Assembly (NCBI RefSeq): GCF_008364825.1
Contig: NZ_VTTO01000007.1
Span: 292,352-356,351 of the forward strand
Direction: 5' to 3'
DNA length: 64,000 bases
Source: Azospirillum sp. B21
GTDB taxonomy: Bacteria; Pseudomonadota; Alphaproteobacteria; Azospirillales; Azospirillaceae
The notes beneath the pieces were generated by a model. That model was not told the DNA's origin and did no database searches. It was given only the letters and a program-made list of their open reading frames with translations. Of the stretch, positions 1-8,386 are shown piece after piece. Within the stretch, counting starts at the first letter, position 1. Each line of letters begins with the position of its first letter. Both the position numbers and the translations under genes were made by a program.

Positions 1-1006
1 CGAGGTTCTTGGCCTTGGCCTCCACCTCGAAATCGGCCCAGGAGAGGTGGTCCGCCACCAGCCGGTTCACGGCGCGGTTCCACATGCGCTGGGAATGGGC
101 GCGCAGATCCTTCGTGGTCAGCCCGCGCGCCGCCAGCGCCGCATAGTCCGGCAGGCTGTCGGCCGGCCAGTCCGCCAGCAGATCCTCGCGCGACACGCTG
201 ATGTGGGCGACCGGGCGCACCCCGCGCCACGAGCCGATCACGGCGGCGATGCGCGGATCGTCGGGACGCAGATACTCCCCTTGCGTGCGGACCCAGTGAT
301 GGTGGAGGTCGAGCACGATCGGCACGGCGCCGGCCAGCGGCAGCAGGTCGTCCAGGCCGAAGGACATCTCGTCGTTCTCGACGGTCAGCAGGTTGCGCGC
401 ATCCTCCGACAGCAGGGCGAGACCGCGGCGGAAGCCGGCGATCCCCTCCCCGCGCCCGCCGCCATGGATGTTGACGTGGGCGCCCCGCGGGTGCCAGCCG
501 CCGGCCAGCCCCATCATCCGCAGGATGTCGGCATGGTATTCCAGCTCCGCCACCGAATTGTCGAGGGTGGACGGGTTGGCGCTGTTCAGCACGCAATACT
601 GGTCCGGATGCAGCCCGATGCGGATCCCCGCCTCCATCGCCTTGCGGCCGGCATGCTCCAGCCCGCTCCGCACAAGCGCCTGGATGCCGGGCTGGCGGTA
701 GAGCGGCCGTCCGATCTCGTGCGTGTAGGCCGGCAGCAGCCCGCTGTTGACGCGCAGCAGGCGGCGGTAGGCCGGATGCCGCGCGACCTCGTCCAGCTGC
801 AGATGCAGGGCCAGCAGGTTGCGGCGCAGCACCTCGGTCAGTTTTTCCTCGGCGCGGGCGGGGCCCAGCTTGCTCAGCGTCGCGATGGTGACGGTGCCGG
901 GATTCATGCGCTTGGCAAGTCCGGCGTCGCCATCGGGCGGGATATACTGGCAGCACCAGCCGAAGCGGGGGGCGGAGGGGGACGGGATATGAGCGCTGTC
1001 GGGCAT
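1..1006 (-). CDS. uvsE: UV damage endonuclease UvsE, 3' end outside window
   Basis: The reverse strand encodes a TIM-barrel UV damage endonuclease that nicks DNA 5' of UV photoproducts, an alternative excision route independent of UvrABC. The protein begins MPDSAHIPSP at the ATG complementary to 1004-1006. It keeps the family signatures FGWCCQYIP (about residues 15-23), LHPDQY (131-136), VNIHGG (177-182), VENDE (208-212) and DLHHHW (232-237), which hold the metal-binding His, Glu and Asp residues. 335 codons are visible and the C-terminus runs off the left edge. It lies 78 bp downstream of another minus-strand gene, so co-transcription is possible. The family assignment is firm; the final residues cannot be judged. 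Confidence 0.9.
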   Translation of the reverse strand, partial: MPDSAHIPSPSAPRFGWCCQYIPPDGDAGLAKRMNPGTVTIATLSKLGPARAEEKLTEVLRRNLLALHLQLDEVARHPAYRRLLRVNSGLLPAYTHEIGRPLYRQPGIQALVRSGLEHAGRKAMEAGIRIGLHPDQYCVLNSANPSTLDNSVAELEYHADILRMMGLAGGWHPRGAHVNIHGGGRGEGIAGFRRGLALLSEDARNLLTVENDEMSFGLDDLLPLAGAVPIVLDLHHHWVRTQGEYLRPDDPRIAAVIGSWRGVRPVAHISVSREDLLADWPADSLPDYAALAARGLTTKDLRAHSQRMWNRAVNRLVADHLSWADFEVEAKAKNL

Positions 1007-1084
1007 CGGTCGGCACTGTGAAGCGGACGGGTCCCTTGATATGGACCGCCGGCAACCACCGTCCACCGTATGGACGCAACGGAG

Positions 1085-1762
1085 TCACCCCATCCCGCCC
1101 ATCCGGCGCAGCGCCCCGGTCGCGACCGCCTGCAGGCCGGTGCCGCGAGAATCGCGCGGGGCGGCTACGGCGAGCGCGCCCAGCCGGTCGGCCAGCGCCC
1201 GTTCGGGTGCGCACAGTTCCTCGCACAGAGCCCGCATCTCGGCGATGGACGGACGCCATTTCCGGCTGCGGCGCCAACTGCGGGCTGCGGCATCGATGAC
1301 CCAGGCCGGGTATTCGCCCAAATCCTCGGCCCAGTCGAGCGCCATCATCCGTTCCACTTCGGGCGACAGCCCCTTGGCGGGGAAATGGCTGAGCAGCGTC
1401 AGCACGCGGCCGAGCAGATGGTCACTGTCGGCCGGGGCCAGCACCGTGACGTACAGCTCCTCAAGGCTTTGGCGGGCGAGCGCGGCCTCGGCGGCGGTGA
1501 CGCCGTCCGGCGGCGACCACAACTCGATCATGCCGTCGAAGCCGTCGTCGCCGAAGCGCGGGCGGCGGTCGGTCCGGCCCTGGGCCAGAAGCCGCTGGAG
1601 CGGCGGCGGCAGTGCGGCGTTCAGGCGGACCTGCCGAAGAGGCGCCGGCAGTGCCGGGTCGAAGGCCGCCGCCGGCGACGATGGGGACGCGGAGGATGGG
1701 GAGCGCGGCAGGGCGGTGATGGTGGCGCTTCGCTTGGGGCCGCTTTTATTGGGTGCGGTCAT
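1085..1762 (-). CDS. Hypothetical protein downstream of the replication HTH gene
   Basis: A 225-residue protein of unknown function. The N-terminal 60 residues are Pro/Ala/Ser-rich and probably disordered. The rest is predicted helical, and the conserved-looking part is near residues 130-190, with DWAEDLGEYPAWVIDAAAR followed by WRPSIAEMRALCEEL. It starts 12 bp after the stop of the winged-helix gene upstream, so the two are almost certainly one operon. Both point away from the iteron origin. A role as a replication accessory factor is inferred only from this position; no catalytic motif is visible. Confidence 0.6.
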   Translation of the reverse strand: MTAPNKSGPKRSATITALPRSPSSASPSSPAAAFDPALPAPLRQVRLNAALPPPLQRLLAQGRTDRRPRFGDDGFDGMIELWSPPDGVTAAEAALARQSLEELYVTVLAPADSDHLLGRVLTLLSHFPAKGLSPEVERMMALDWAEDLGEYPAWVIDAAARSWRRSRKWRPSIAEMRALCEELCAPERALADRLGALAVAAPRDSRGTGLQAVATGALRRMGGMG

Positions 1763-1774
1763 CGGTCTCCCCTT

Positions 1775-2596
1775 TTACGACCAGGAGGGGGTGGTTGCGC
1801 GCTGGCGCAGTTCCGCGGCGGCGGCGGCCCAGGCGCCCAACCGCTGTTCGGCGGCGGCGGACGGACGGGTGGTTGGGGCGATCACTGTCGCAGACGGGCG
1901 GTTGCGGACGACCGGGGCCTTGCCCGCCGCGGCATCCTGCGCCAGCCAGGCCCGCCAGGCGGAGGAGACATCGCGGTAGCGGTAGCCGTGGGCCCGGCAG
2001 CGCAGGATGAACCCCTCGACATGGCGGCCGAGGTCGATTTCCGCGTGACGGACCTTGGCCCATGCGAGGTCGTCGGCGGTCGGCATCCAGTCCTCCGGAA
2101 CCGTCTGCGCCCGGCCGTGCCCGCCCGAAGCGAGCGAGTCTGGAATCTGTTTGGAATGGACCTGTTCCTGACTCGCCGGCGGACAGGGGCTGTGCATGTC
2201 CGAGTCATCCCTGTCGGCAGGCTGGACAGGGCGGGCGGAGACGGACTCCCGGTCGGAGTCTCCGGCGTTATCAAGTGGGGTGAAGCGCAGGCGGTAGAGG
2301 CAGGACAGGCGGGCGCCGTCGCGGCCGCGACGGTGCTCGACCCCGACCAGCCCGATGTCGCTCAGGCCCTGGATGATGCGGTTGATGGTGGGGCGCGAGC
2401 GCTTCAGCTTGGCGGCCAGCGTCGATTGCGACGGCCAGCACAGGCCGTCCTCGTCGGCGAAGGTGGCGAGCGCCGCGAGGACGGCGAAGCCGTCGGCGTC
2501 CAGGCCGGGATGATCCAGCCACCAGGCGGGAATCCGTCCCCACCGTCTGGTATCGGGGGGATTTGCCGCTGATGCGGACGGCGTCGGTGTGGGCAT
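1775..2596 (-). CDS. Winged-helix (HTH_36-like) replication-associated protein
   Basis: A 273-residue protein. The ATG at 2596 is preferred to an upstream in-frame start at 2740, because the intervening residues are compositionally random and overlap the origin side. Residues about 20-105 form a winged helix typical of phage and plasmid replisome organisers: PAWWLDHPGLDADGFAVLAA, then WPSQSTLAAKLKRSRPTIN as the helix-turn-helix, then a wing. A low-complexity linker follows. The C-terminal block (PTADDLAWAKVRHAEIDLG, then FILRCRAHGYRYRDVSSAW) resembles DnaT/RepO-type loader regions. It reads divergently from repA across the iterons and leads a two-gene operon. Involvement in replication is inference from fold and position. 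Confidence 0.65.
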   Translation of the reverse strand: MPTPTPSASAANPPDTRRWGRIPAWWLDHPGLDADGFAVLAALATFADEDGLCWPSQSTLAAKLKRSRPTINRIIQGLSDIGLVGVEHRRGRDGARLSCLYRLRFTPLDNAGDSDRESVSARPVQPADRDDSDMHSPCPPASQEQVHSKQIPDSLASGGHGRAQTVPEDWMPTADDLAWAKVRHAEIDLGRHVEGFILRCRAHGYRYRDVSSAWRAWLAQDAAAGKAPVVRNRPSATVIAPTTRPSAAAEQRLGAWAAAAAELRQRATTPSWS

Positions 2597-2684
2597 GGGG
2601 AAAACTCCGCGAGGCTTGGGGCCGGCATGGATGGGGCCGGCGAACTTGGGCGAAGGATTCCGCCGGCAGCGGCATCCGTCGAAT

Positions 2685-2700
2685 CGCGGGCAAAAGGGAC
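2685..2700 (-). repeat. Single inverted iteron
   Basis: CGCGGGCAAAAGGGAC is the iteron in minus orientation, lying alone between the direct array and the start of the divergent winged-helix gene. It could act as an operator for that gene. Confidence 0.65.
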
Positions 2701-2711
2701 CGATCCGGTTG

Positions 2712-2791
2712 TGTCCCCTTCGCCCGCGGTTGTGTCCCATCGGCCCGCGCCTGTGTCGTCCTTGGTCGCGGATGTGTCCCCTTTGGTCGCG
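2712..2791 (+). repeat. Four direct iterons at exact 21-bp spacing
   Basis: Copies start at 2712, 2733, 2754 and 2775. Examples are TGTCCCCTTCGCCCGCG (2712) and TGTCCCCTTTGGTCGCG (2775); the copy at 2754 is the most degenerate. A 21-bp period places bound initiators on one face of the helix, two turns apart. Confidence 0.85.
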
Positions 2792-2812
2792 CTTGGCTTG
2801 CGAATCGGATTC

Positions 2813-3134
2813 GATCCCGTTTGCCCGCGGTTTCGCGGAGACCGGCGCCCTCCGTTCCGCCGCGGGCTATCCCGGTTGCCCGCGGTTTGAGGCCATGGTC
2901 TGCGGTCCGGCCCGCGGACTGTTGCCGCGGAGGAAGGCAGCCGGCCAGCCTCGCCGGCCGGATCTGTCCCATTTGCCCGCGTTTCGCGGTTCGGCCGGCC
3001 GCATCACGGGATTTGCTGTGTCCCCAATGCTCGCGTTTGGGAGTCCTCCGGCGCCGGGGCTGTCCCATTTGCTCGCGCTTCGTGGTCCCATGGAGGGAAG
3101 CCGCAGCCCCGAGTCTCTGTCCCATTTGCTCGCG
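2813..3134 (+). repeat. Six dispersed direct iterons
   Basis: Copies start at 2813, 2868, 2965, 3019, 3061 and 3118. The copies at 3061 and 3118 are identical (TGTCCCATTTGCTCGCG), and 2965 differs from them by one base. Gaps vary (38, 55, 97, 54, 42 and 57 bp measured from 2775 onward), unlike the regular flanking arrays. Confidence 0.8.
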
Positions 3135-3219
3135 TTTCGCCGAACGGCCGCGCGATTCGCACGGATCCGGTCTGCCCGACGCCCGCGAAGCGGCGCCAAT
3201 CGGCGGCCTGCGACCGAAG

Positions 3220-3278
3220 CGCGGGCAAACGGGATACAGGCGCGGGCATTTCCTACACAAACGCGGGCAAACGGGACA
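3220..3278 (-). repeat. Three inverted iterons upstream of repA
   Basis: Copies start at 3220, 3241 and 3262, again exactly 21 bp apart but in the opposite orientation. The outer two are CGCGGGCAAACGGGATA and CGCGGGCAAACGGGACA; the middle one is degenerate. They end 85 bp before the repA ATG. In known iteron plasmids, inverted iterons at the rep promoter are where initiator dimers repress their own gene, so autoregulation is the likely role. Confidence 0.75.
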
Positions 3279-3363
3279 CAGGTCTGCGGGCGGACTCCGC
3301 CCTGCCGGTTGCCTCCCTTCGACGGCACCTCCTATCGTGGCCTTTGGCGAGGAGGGATGAGCC

Positions 3364-4554
3364 ATGAGCAAGGCGAACGCGGTCCAACTGACTCTGTTCG
3401 AGATGGAGGACCGCAGTCAGTCCCATATGATCGCGCTTTACGACACGGCGCCGCGATTCGTCTTCGTGTCCAAAGGCCGGGGGACGGAGCCGGAGTTGCC
3501 GGCCGCCAACGCGTTCGTCCAGTCGGTCCACAAGGAGTTTCCCTTCAAGGACGCCCTGTTCACGCTGACCCTGCAGCCCGCCCGCATCTACCGCCCGGCC
3601 AAACCCGGCCCCGGCGAGGATCCGGCCGACAAGCGCATGGTCGAGTATGAGGTGTTCCCGTCGGAGCGCGAGCAGATCGTCGAGCAGGTGGTCCGCCGCC
3701 TCGCCATGGACCGCTCGCGGCTGTCGCTGATGGGCGACAAGCAGGACCGGGTGCGTGTCCATTTCTCGCTCTATGAAATCCGGCGGGAGCTGCGCGCGGT
3801 CAACCGCACCATGGACACGGCGGAAATCCGCGAGGCGCTGGAGATCCTGGCCCGTACCCGCATGATCATCAGCAAGGTGCCGGAGAGCGGCCGCAAGTCG
3901 GCGCGGCCCGTCCTGGAATCCTCGGTCTTCCCGACGCTCTACATCCGCCCGCGCACCGGCGAGGGCGGCGAGGAGGACGAGAACGACACCTATCTGGAGT
4001 TCAACGCGCTGGTCGCCTCGGCCATCCGCAACCTGGAATTCAAGCCGATCTCCTACCAGTGGATCATGCGGCTGAAGAGCCCGGTGGCGCGCTGGCTCTA
4101 CAACCGGCTGTCGATCGAATATGGCGACCTCGATCTGGCCCGCCTGCCCGACGGGGTGCACAGCGTGCCGCCGATGATCCTGTCGGCCGACGACATCATC
4201 AACAACAGCGGCATGAACGAGTGGAGCCGGCGGCGCGACACGCTGCGCACCGTGACCTCCGCCGTCGATTCCCTGGTCGAGGAGGGCATCCTCGACAGGG
4301 TGGAAAAGACGGTGTCGAAGGACGGGCGGCGCATCAACGACATCGAATACATCATGATGCCGAGCCAGAAATTCCTGGATCAGGTCCGCCGCGGCAACGA
4401 CGTGCAGGAGGCGAACGCCGCCACCTACCGCGCCATCGCCGGCAGCGACGAGCGCCCGAAGGAGTTCCTGCCCATCACCCCCGGCCAGAGCGTCGAGGTC
4501 CGCCGCCGCCGCGGCAATCTGCTGGGCGCCCGCTCCGGCCAAGGCGAAGGCTGA
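3364..4554 (+). CDS. repA: Plasmid replication initiator RepA
   Basis: A 396-residue initiator of the RepA family common on alphaproteobacterial megaplasmids. It begins MSKANAVQLTLFEMEDRSQ and contains two winged-helix-like halves. The first is about residues 90-190 (VRVHFSLYEIRRELRAVNR, then ALEILARTRMIISKV). The second is about 220-330 (SYQWIMRLKSPVARWLYNRL, then the helix-turn-helix-like SRRRDTLRTVTSAVDSLVEE and DIEYIMMPS). It is expected to bind the iterons upstream and recruit host helicase and primase. The start is set by the ATG just after GGAGGGATGAGCC. It is the only initiator gene in the window, and the inverted iterons at its promoter suggest self-repression. Confidence 0.85.
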   Translation: MSKANAVQLTLFEMEDRSQSHMIALYDTAPRFVFVSKGRGTEPELPAANAFVQSVHKEFPFKDALFTLTLQPARIYRPAKPGPGEDPADKRMVEYEVFPSEREQIVEQVVRRLAMDRSRLSLMGDKQDRVRVHFSLYEIRRELRAVNRTMDTAEIREALEILARTRMIISKVPESGRKSARPVLESSVFPTLYIRPRTGEGGEEDENDTYLEFNALVASAIRNLEFKPISYQWIMRLKSPVARWLYNRLSIEYGDLDLARLPDGVHSVPPMILSADDIINNSGMNEWSRRRDTLRTVTSAVDSLVEEGILDRVEKTVSKDGRRINDIEYIMMPSQKFLDQVRRGNDVQEANAATYRAIAGSDERPKEFLPITPGQSVEVRRRRGNLLGARSGQGEG

Positions 4555-4667
4555 CCCATCCTCACGCGTCGGCGCATCGCTTTTCGACATCTGCTCTAAT
4601 CGGGCGCCCATGGCGGACAACTGTCGGACATTGCCGCCGGACGAGCGAATGATGCGGAGGATGAGCG

Positions 4668-5228
4668 ATGCGGACGTCCGAGGGACGCAGCGAAAAGGAA
4701 AAGATGCTGGCCGGCGATCTCTATGACGCCTCGGCCCCGGAGATCCAGGCCGACCAAGCCGCCGCCAAGGAGTGGATGGTCCGCTACAATGCCGCACTCG
4801 CGCTGCCGCCCGGCGAAAGGCGCAAACTTCTGCTGGAGCGCTTCGCCGCGGTGGGCGAAGGGGCGGTCATCCGCCCGCCCTTCCATTGCGACTATGGCTA
4901 CAACATCAACCTCGGCGCCGGGGTCTTTCTCAACTTCAACTGCGTCATCCTGGACGTCGTCGCGGTGAGCATCGGCGACAAGACGCAGATCGGGCCGGGA
5001 GTCCAGATCCTGACCGCCGACCATCCGCGCGACTTCGCCGCGAGGGAAGCCGGGCTGGAGTTCGGGCGGCCCATCCATATCGGCCGCAATGTCTGGATCG
5101 GCGGCGGCGCGCTGATCCTGCCCGGCGTCACCATCGGCGACGATGCCATCGTCGGCGCCGGCAGCGTGGTGACGCGCGACGTTCCGGCCGGCGCGACGGT
5201 GATGGGAAACCCGGCGCGGATCCGGTGA
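4668..5228 (+). CDS. maa: Maltose/galactoside O-acetyltransferase family protein
   Basis: A 186-residue hexapeptide-repeat acetyltransferase of the Maa/LacA/NodL family, which moves acetyl from acetyl-CoA to a sugar hydroxyl. The N-terminal maltose-acetyltransferase domain has KEKMLAGDLYDASAPE. A left-handed beta-helix follows (INLGAGVFLNFNCVILDVV, then VTIGDDAIVGAGSVVTRDV). The catalytic His lies in the TADHP motif at about residue 118. Length and C-terminus (VMGNPARIR) fit the family. The natural acceptor cannot be read from sequence, so the symbol is a family name. It appears monocistronic and is followed by a hairpin. Confidence 0.85.
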   Translation: MRTSEGRSEKEKMLAGDLYDASAPEIQADQAAAKEWMVRYNAALALPPGERRKLLLERFAAVGEGAVIRPPFHCDYGYNINLGAGVFLNFNCVILDVVAVSIGDKTQIGPGVQILTADHPRDFAAREAGLEFGRPIHIGRNVWIGGGALILPGVTIGDDAIVGAGSVVTRDVPAGATVMGNPARIR

Positions 5229-5244
5229 TCCGTTTCCTCGCGGG

Positions 5245-5276
5245 CGGGGTGTCGCCGGACCGGTGGCGGCACCCCG
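5245..5276 (+). terminator. Hairpin after the acetyltransferase gene
   Basis: Arms CGGGGTGTCGCC (5245-5256) and GGCGGCACCCCG (5265-5276) pair with one mismatch around an 8-base loop, 17 bp after the stop codon. There is no clear T run, so it may be a weak or factor-dependent terminator. Confidence 0.45.
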
Positions 5277-5314
5277 TTCCGGCGGAGGGTCCAGCCGCCG
5301 GTGCCGGTGCTTCT

Positions 5315-5470
5315 CCATCCGATTCATATCCAAATATTACGAAGTAATCCTCCCTTTGCCGTAAAGCGGAAAATGACCTCTACGGGATGGTTGTTTTTCT
5401 TCTGTCACATCATAGAATAAAACGATCGTGGCCGGTCGTTCAGATAATAAATAATTCGAAACAACTCGCG
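5315..5470. promoter_or_regulatory. AT-rich upstream region of the Sel1-type gene
   Basis: The 335-bp gap between the acetyltransferase and the next gene contains an AT-rich stretch (for example CAAATATTACGAAGTAAT and AGATAATAAATAATTCG) that stands out in this GC-rich window. It probably holds the promoter for the gene starting at 5564, but no single -35/-10 pair is convincing. It may also mark an insertion boundary. Confidence 0.4.
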
Positions 5471-5563
5471 GCGGAAATCAACGCCGCATGTCTTTCAAAA
5501 GTCCCGAAATGCACCCTGTCGTCAAGGCGGGTCCAAGGGGATTTTGCCAGGGAGGATGCCGCC

Positions 5564-7108
5564 ATGCGAGAAACGCAGTCCGGTTCACTGCGCCGTTTTC
5601 TGCATCGTGCCTATGTTCTCCGACACGGAGGCAGATGGGAAAGCGCACGCTCTTTACTTCCCATCACAGGCGGCGTCCGGCCTTGTTTTGCCGTACTGGG
5701 TGTTCTTGCGCTTCCCCTTCAACCGGCCGATGTGTCCGCGCGGCTCAATTCCGATGCCTTCGGAACCGGCTGCTGCCTCGTGTGGACCGGCGCGGCGGAG
5801 GGGCCGGCGGACAACACGCTGGAATCCTGGCTCGGCACGCGGGAGAAGGCACCTGCCCCCATGCCGCAGGCGGAGGCGACCCCCACCCGGACGACGGTGA
5901 TCCAGAAGGGAAACGAGGCGGAGACGGATTGGCGGCTGATCCCCTTCATAGCCGCACAGGCATCCGGCGGAATTCCGGGACAGCCGACCCTGCTGTCCAT
6001 CGCCGTCACCTCGCCCTATGGGCAGCCGAACCCGCAGCATGAGGCGATCACCTATGTGCTGATCGACGATCTGCCACCGGGGACCACCCTGTCGAGCGGC
6101 GACAAGATCGCCGACGACACGTGGCGGGTGCGGTTGGAGGAGCTGCCCGGTCTCACCATGACTCTGCCGCCCGAGACGGCGGGCAGTGTGACGCTGCACC
6201 TCACCGCGGTGACCGATCACGGCGGCGGCGTGATCGCCAAGCAGGCCCGGGATCTGACGATACCCATCCTGCCGACGGTCACCGAGACCGCCGCGGCCGA
6301 CAGCGCCGCCACGCCGGAACCGGGCGGCACCCCGCCACCCGCCCAGGGCGGCTCGTCGCAGAGCATCGAGACCGCAGCGCTTGCCGACAGGACGGAACCG
6401 GATTCGGCGGCATCCGGACAGTCGGGCCCGCAGGCCATGCCGGAGCCGACGGAAGGCGAGGCCAACGCGCCCGCGCCAGACCCCGTGCCTGGACCGGTCG
6501 CCGATGCGCCACTTGAACCGCCACCGGAACAGACGGTCGAGGCGGCAATCGAACCGACATCGGCACCTTCACCGGAAGTGACCGCCGAACCGCCGGTCGT
6601 TGCCGCCACCCCGCCGCCCGCCGATGCGCCGGTGGCCGTTCAGCCGGCCGCGGCTTCCCCGTCCTCGCCCCCTGCCCCGCCGGAGCCGGCGGTCATCGCC
6701 CCCCTCACCACGGTCGCCGTGGCGGCCCTTCCGCCGGCTGCCGCCCCGCCGCCGGCCCCGGAGCGGGCGCAGCCGCGGGAGGCGGCGGTGCAGCGCCCGG
6801 CGCGGCTTCCGTCCGCCGTTGCCGAGACGACGCTGATGAAGAGGGGCGACGACCTGTTCGCGCAGGGCGATCTGGCGGGGGCGCGGCTCTATTACGAGAT
6901 GGTCGCCGAGACCGGCAATGCGGCGGCGGCCCTGGCGCTCGGCCGGACGCACGATCCGCTGATCCACGAACGGCTGCGCGTCCGCGGGCTTCCGCCCGAT
7001 CCCGAACAAGCCGCCGCCTGGTATCGACGGGCGGTCGCCGCCGGCAGCGGCGACGCGGAACAGCAACTGCAAAAGCTGACAGTCTGGCTCGCCGGCAAAT
7101 CCAGGTAG
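5564..7108 (+). CDS. Pro/Ala-rich protein with C-terminal Sel1-like repeat
   Basis: A 514-residue protein of unknown function. The ATG at 5564 follows GGGAGG by 8 bases and is preferred to an in-frame start at 5387. A hydrophobic stretch (CFAVLGVLALPLQPADVSA, about residues 40-58) may be an uncleaved anchor or late signal. Residues about 115-235 form a beta-rich domain (LLSIAVTSPYGQP, then VLIDDLPPGTTLSSGD). A long Pro/Ala/Glu linker spans about 235-420. The C-terminal 90 residues carry a Sel1/TPR-type repeat (DDLFAQGDLAGARLYYEMVA, later AAWYRRAVAAGSGDAE). It ends 31 bp before the TAXI gene, suggesting an operon. A periplasm-facing scaffold role is inference. Confidence 0.7.
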   Translation: MRETQSGSLRRFLHRAYVLRHGGRWESARSLLPITGGVRPCFAVLGVLALPLQPADVSARLNSDAFGTGCCLVWTGAAEGPADNTLESWLGTREKAPAPMPQAEATPTRTTVIQKGNEAETDWRLIPFIAAQASGGIPGQPTLLSIAVTSPYGQPNPQHEAITYVLIDDLPPGTTLSSGDKIADDTWRVRLEELPGLTMTLPPETAGSVTLHLTAVTDHGGGVIAKQARDLTIPILPTVTETAAADSAATPEPGGTPPPAQGGSSQSIETAALADRTEPDSAASGQSGPQAMPEPTEGEANAPAPDPVPGPVADAPLEPPPEQTVEAAIEPTSAPSPEVTAEPPVVAATPPPADAPVAVQPAAASPSSPPAPPEPAVIAPLTTVAVAALPPAAAPPPAPERAQPREAAVQRPARLPSAVAETTLMKRGDDLFAQGDLAGARLYYEMVAETGNAAAALALGRTHDPLIHERLRVRGLPPDPEQAAAWYRRAVAAGSGDAEQQLQKLTVWLAGKSR

Positions 7109-7139
7109 CAAGATTTCGGGAACCAGGGAGGGAGCCAAC

Positions 7140-8144
7140 ATGAAGGCATCGATTGTCCGCGTTCTTCTTTTGGGAGCCTGCCTGTTCGCGGGCGCCGTTT
7201 CTCCGGCATATGCTGCCGATCCGCGCGGCGTCAGTGCCAATGGCGGGACCGTCGGGATCGTCTCGGGCGGGGTCGAGGGGACCTATGTGCGCATCGCCGC
7301 CGATCTGGCCGCGGTGCTCGACGACGGAGACGCATTGCGCGTCCTGCCGATGCTGGGCAAGGGGTCGGTCCAGAACCTGAAGGACATCGTTCTGCTGAAG
7401 GGGATCGACGTCGGCATCGTGCAGTCCGACGTGCTGGCCTATGCCAAGCGGGAACGGCTTCTGCCCAACCTGGACCGGCGCGTCAAATTCATCACCAAGC
7501 TCTACAACGAGGAAATGCACATCCTGGCAGCGCCCGACGTGACGCGCATCGAGGATCTCGCCGGGCGCAAGGTGAACTTCGACGTGCAGGGAAGCGGCAC
7601 GCACATGACGGCGTCGCTGGTCTTCGGCATGCTGGGCATCAAGGTGGAGCCGCAGGGCAACGACCAGTCCCTGGCGCTGGAGAAGCTGCGGCGGGGCGAG
7701 ATCGCGGCCATGGCCTATGTCGCCGGCAAGCCGACCCGCCTGTTCCGCGACCTAAAGGCGGGCGACGGCCTGCATTTCCTGTCGATCCCGATGAGCGCTT
7801 CCCTGCTCGACACCTATCTGCCCTCGCGCCTGACCAGTGCGGATTATGAAGGGCTCATCAAGCCCGGCGAACAGGTCGACACCGTCGCCGTCGGCGCAGT
7901 CATGGCCGTCTATGGCTGGGAACGCGACCTGGAGCGGCACCGCAAGGTCGCCCGCTTCGTCGATGCCTTCTTCGGCAGGTTCGACGAGTTCCTGAAGCCG
8001 CCGCGTCATCCGAAATGGAAGGAGGTCAATCTGGCCGCCGACGTGCCCGGCTGGACCCGCTTCGAGCCCGCCGAGCGGTGGCTTCGCCAGGGAACGGCCG
8101 GGAATGAGCCGCAACCCGCCGCCCAATCCGCCGCCGCCAATTAG
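7140..8144 (+). CDS. TAXI-family TRAP solute-binding protein, apparently shortened by an amber codon
   Basis: A 334-residue secreted binding protein of the TAXI group, which delivers organic-acid or amino-acid-like ligands to TRAP transporters. It has a signal peptide (VLLLGACLFAGAVSPAYA, cut near residue 25), then VGIVSGGVEGTYVRIAADLA and KGIDVGIVQSDVL, typical of the ligand cleft, and LAGRKVNFDVQGSGTH in lobe II. The TRAP permease normally next to it is absent from the window. After the TAG at 8142-8144 the same frame continues for 21 sense codons, beginning EEFRTFVEQRG, to a second TAG at 8208-8210. The upstream SD is GGGAGGGAG. It is probably co-transcribed with the Sel1-type gene. Confidence 0.85.
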   Translation: MKASIVRVLLLGACLFAGAVSPAYAADPRGVSANGGTVGIVSGGVEGTYVRIAADLAAVLDDGDALRVLPMLGKGSVQNLKDIVLLKGIDVGIVQSDVLAYAKRERLLPNLDRRVKFITKLYNEEMHILAAPDVTRIEDLAGRKVNFDVQGSGTHMTASLVFGMLGIKVEPQGNDQSLALEKLRRGEIAAMAYVAGKPTRLFRDLKAGDGLHFLSIPMSASLLDTYLPSRLTSADYEGLIKPGEQVDTVAVGAVMAVYGWERDLERHRKVARFVDAFFGRFDEFLKPPRHPKWKEVNLAADVPGWTRFEPAERWLRQGTAGNEPQPAAQSAAAN

Positions 8145-8347
8145 GAGGAGTTCCGCACCTTCGTCGAACAGCGCGGCGTCCAGCCCCAGCAGGCGAACTC
8201 GCCGCAATAGGCGGGTTCAGGACGGGATCGCGGGATGCGGGGGGATTGCCCAACACACGGCACGGGCCTATGGACGGCCGGCGGATACCCTCCCGACGAG
8301 CGAAGCCGGTCCCGTGTCGGGCTTCCCCGCGGCCTTAGCCTGTACTA

Positions 8348-8360
8348 CTCTGTTACAGAG
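8348..8360. promoter_or_regulatory. Short palindrome upstream of the TIR gene
   Basis: CTCTG-TTA-CAGAG is a perfect 5-bp inverted repeat 26 bp before the TIR gene ATG. Its size suits an operator or a small hairpin. No clear Shine-Dalgarno lies between it and the ATG. Confidence 0.35.
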
Positions 8361-8386
8361 AAAAGGCGGACCGGATTTCCCCTATC

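Larger units (their letters stand above)
2597..3363. other. Putative iteron-type replication origin (oriV)
   Basis: This 767-bp non-coding stretch separates the divergent winged-helix gene from repA. It holds fourteen copies of a 16-17 bp motif with consensus TGTCCCATTTGCCCGCG, in both orientations and partly at exact 21-bp spacing. Iterons next to a RepA-type initiator are the hallmark of theta-replicating plasmid origins, where the initiator binds the repeats. No DnaA box or AT-rich melting region was picked out with confidence; the stretch is GC-rich throughout. The copies are itemised in the repeat entries. Confidence 0.8.

Noticed and set aside
2685..3278. CRISPR-like spacing of short repeats
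   Set aside because: The repeats are 16-17 bp, occur in both orientations and have 4-5 bp gaps where regular. This is iteron, not CRISPR, architecture.
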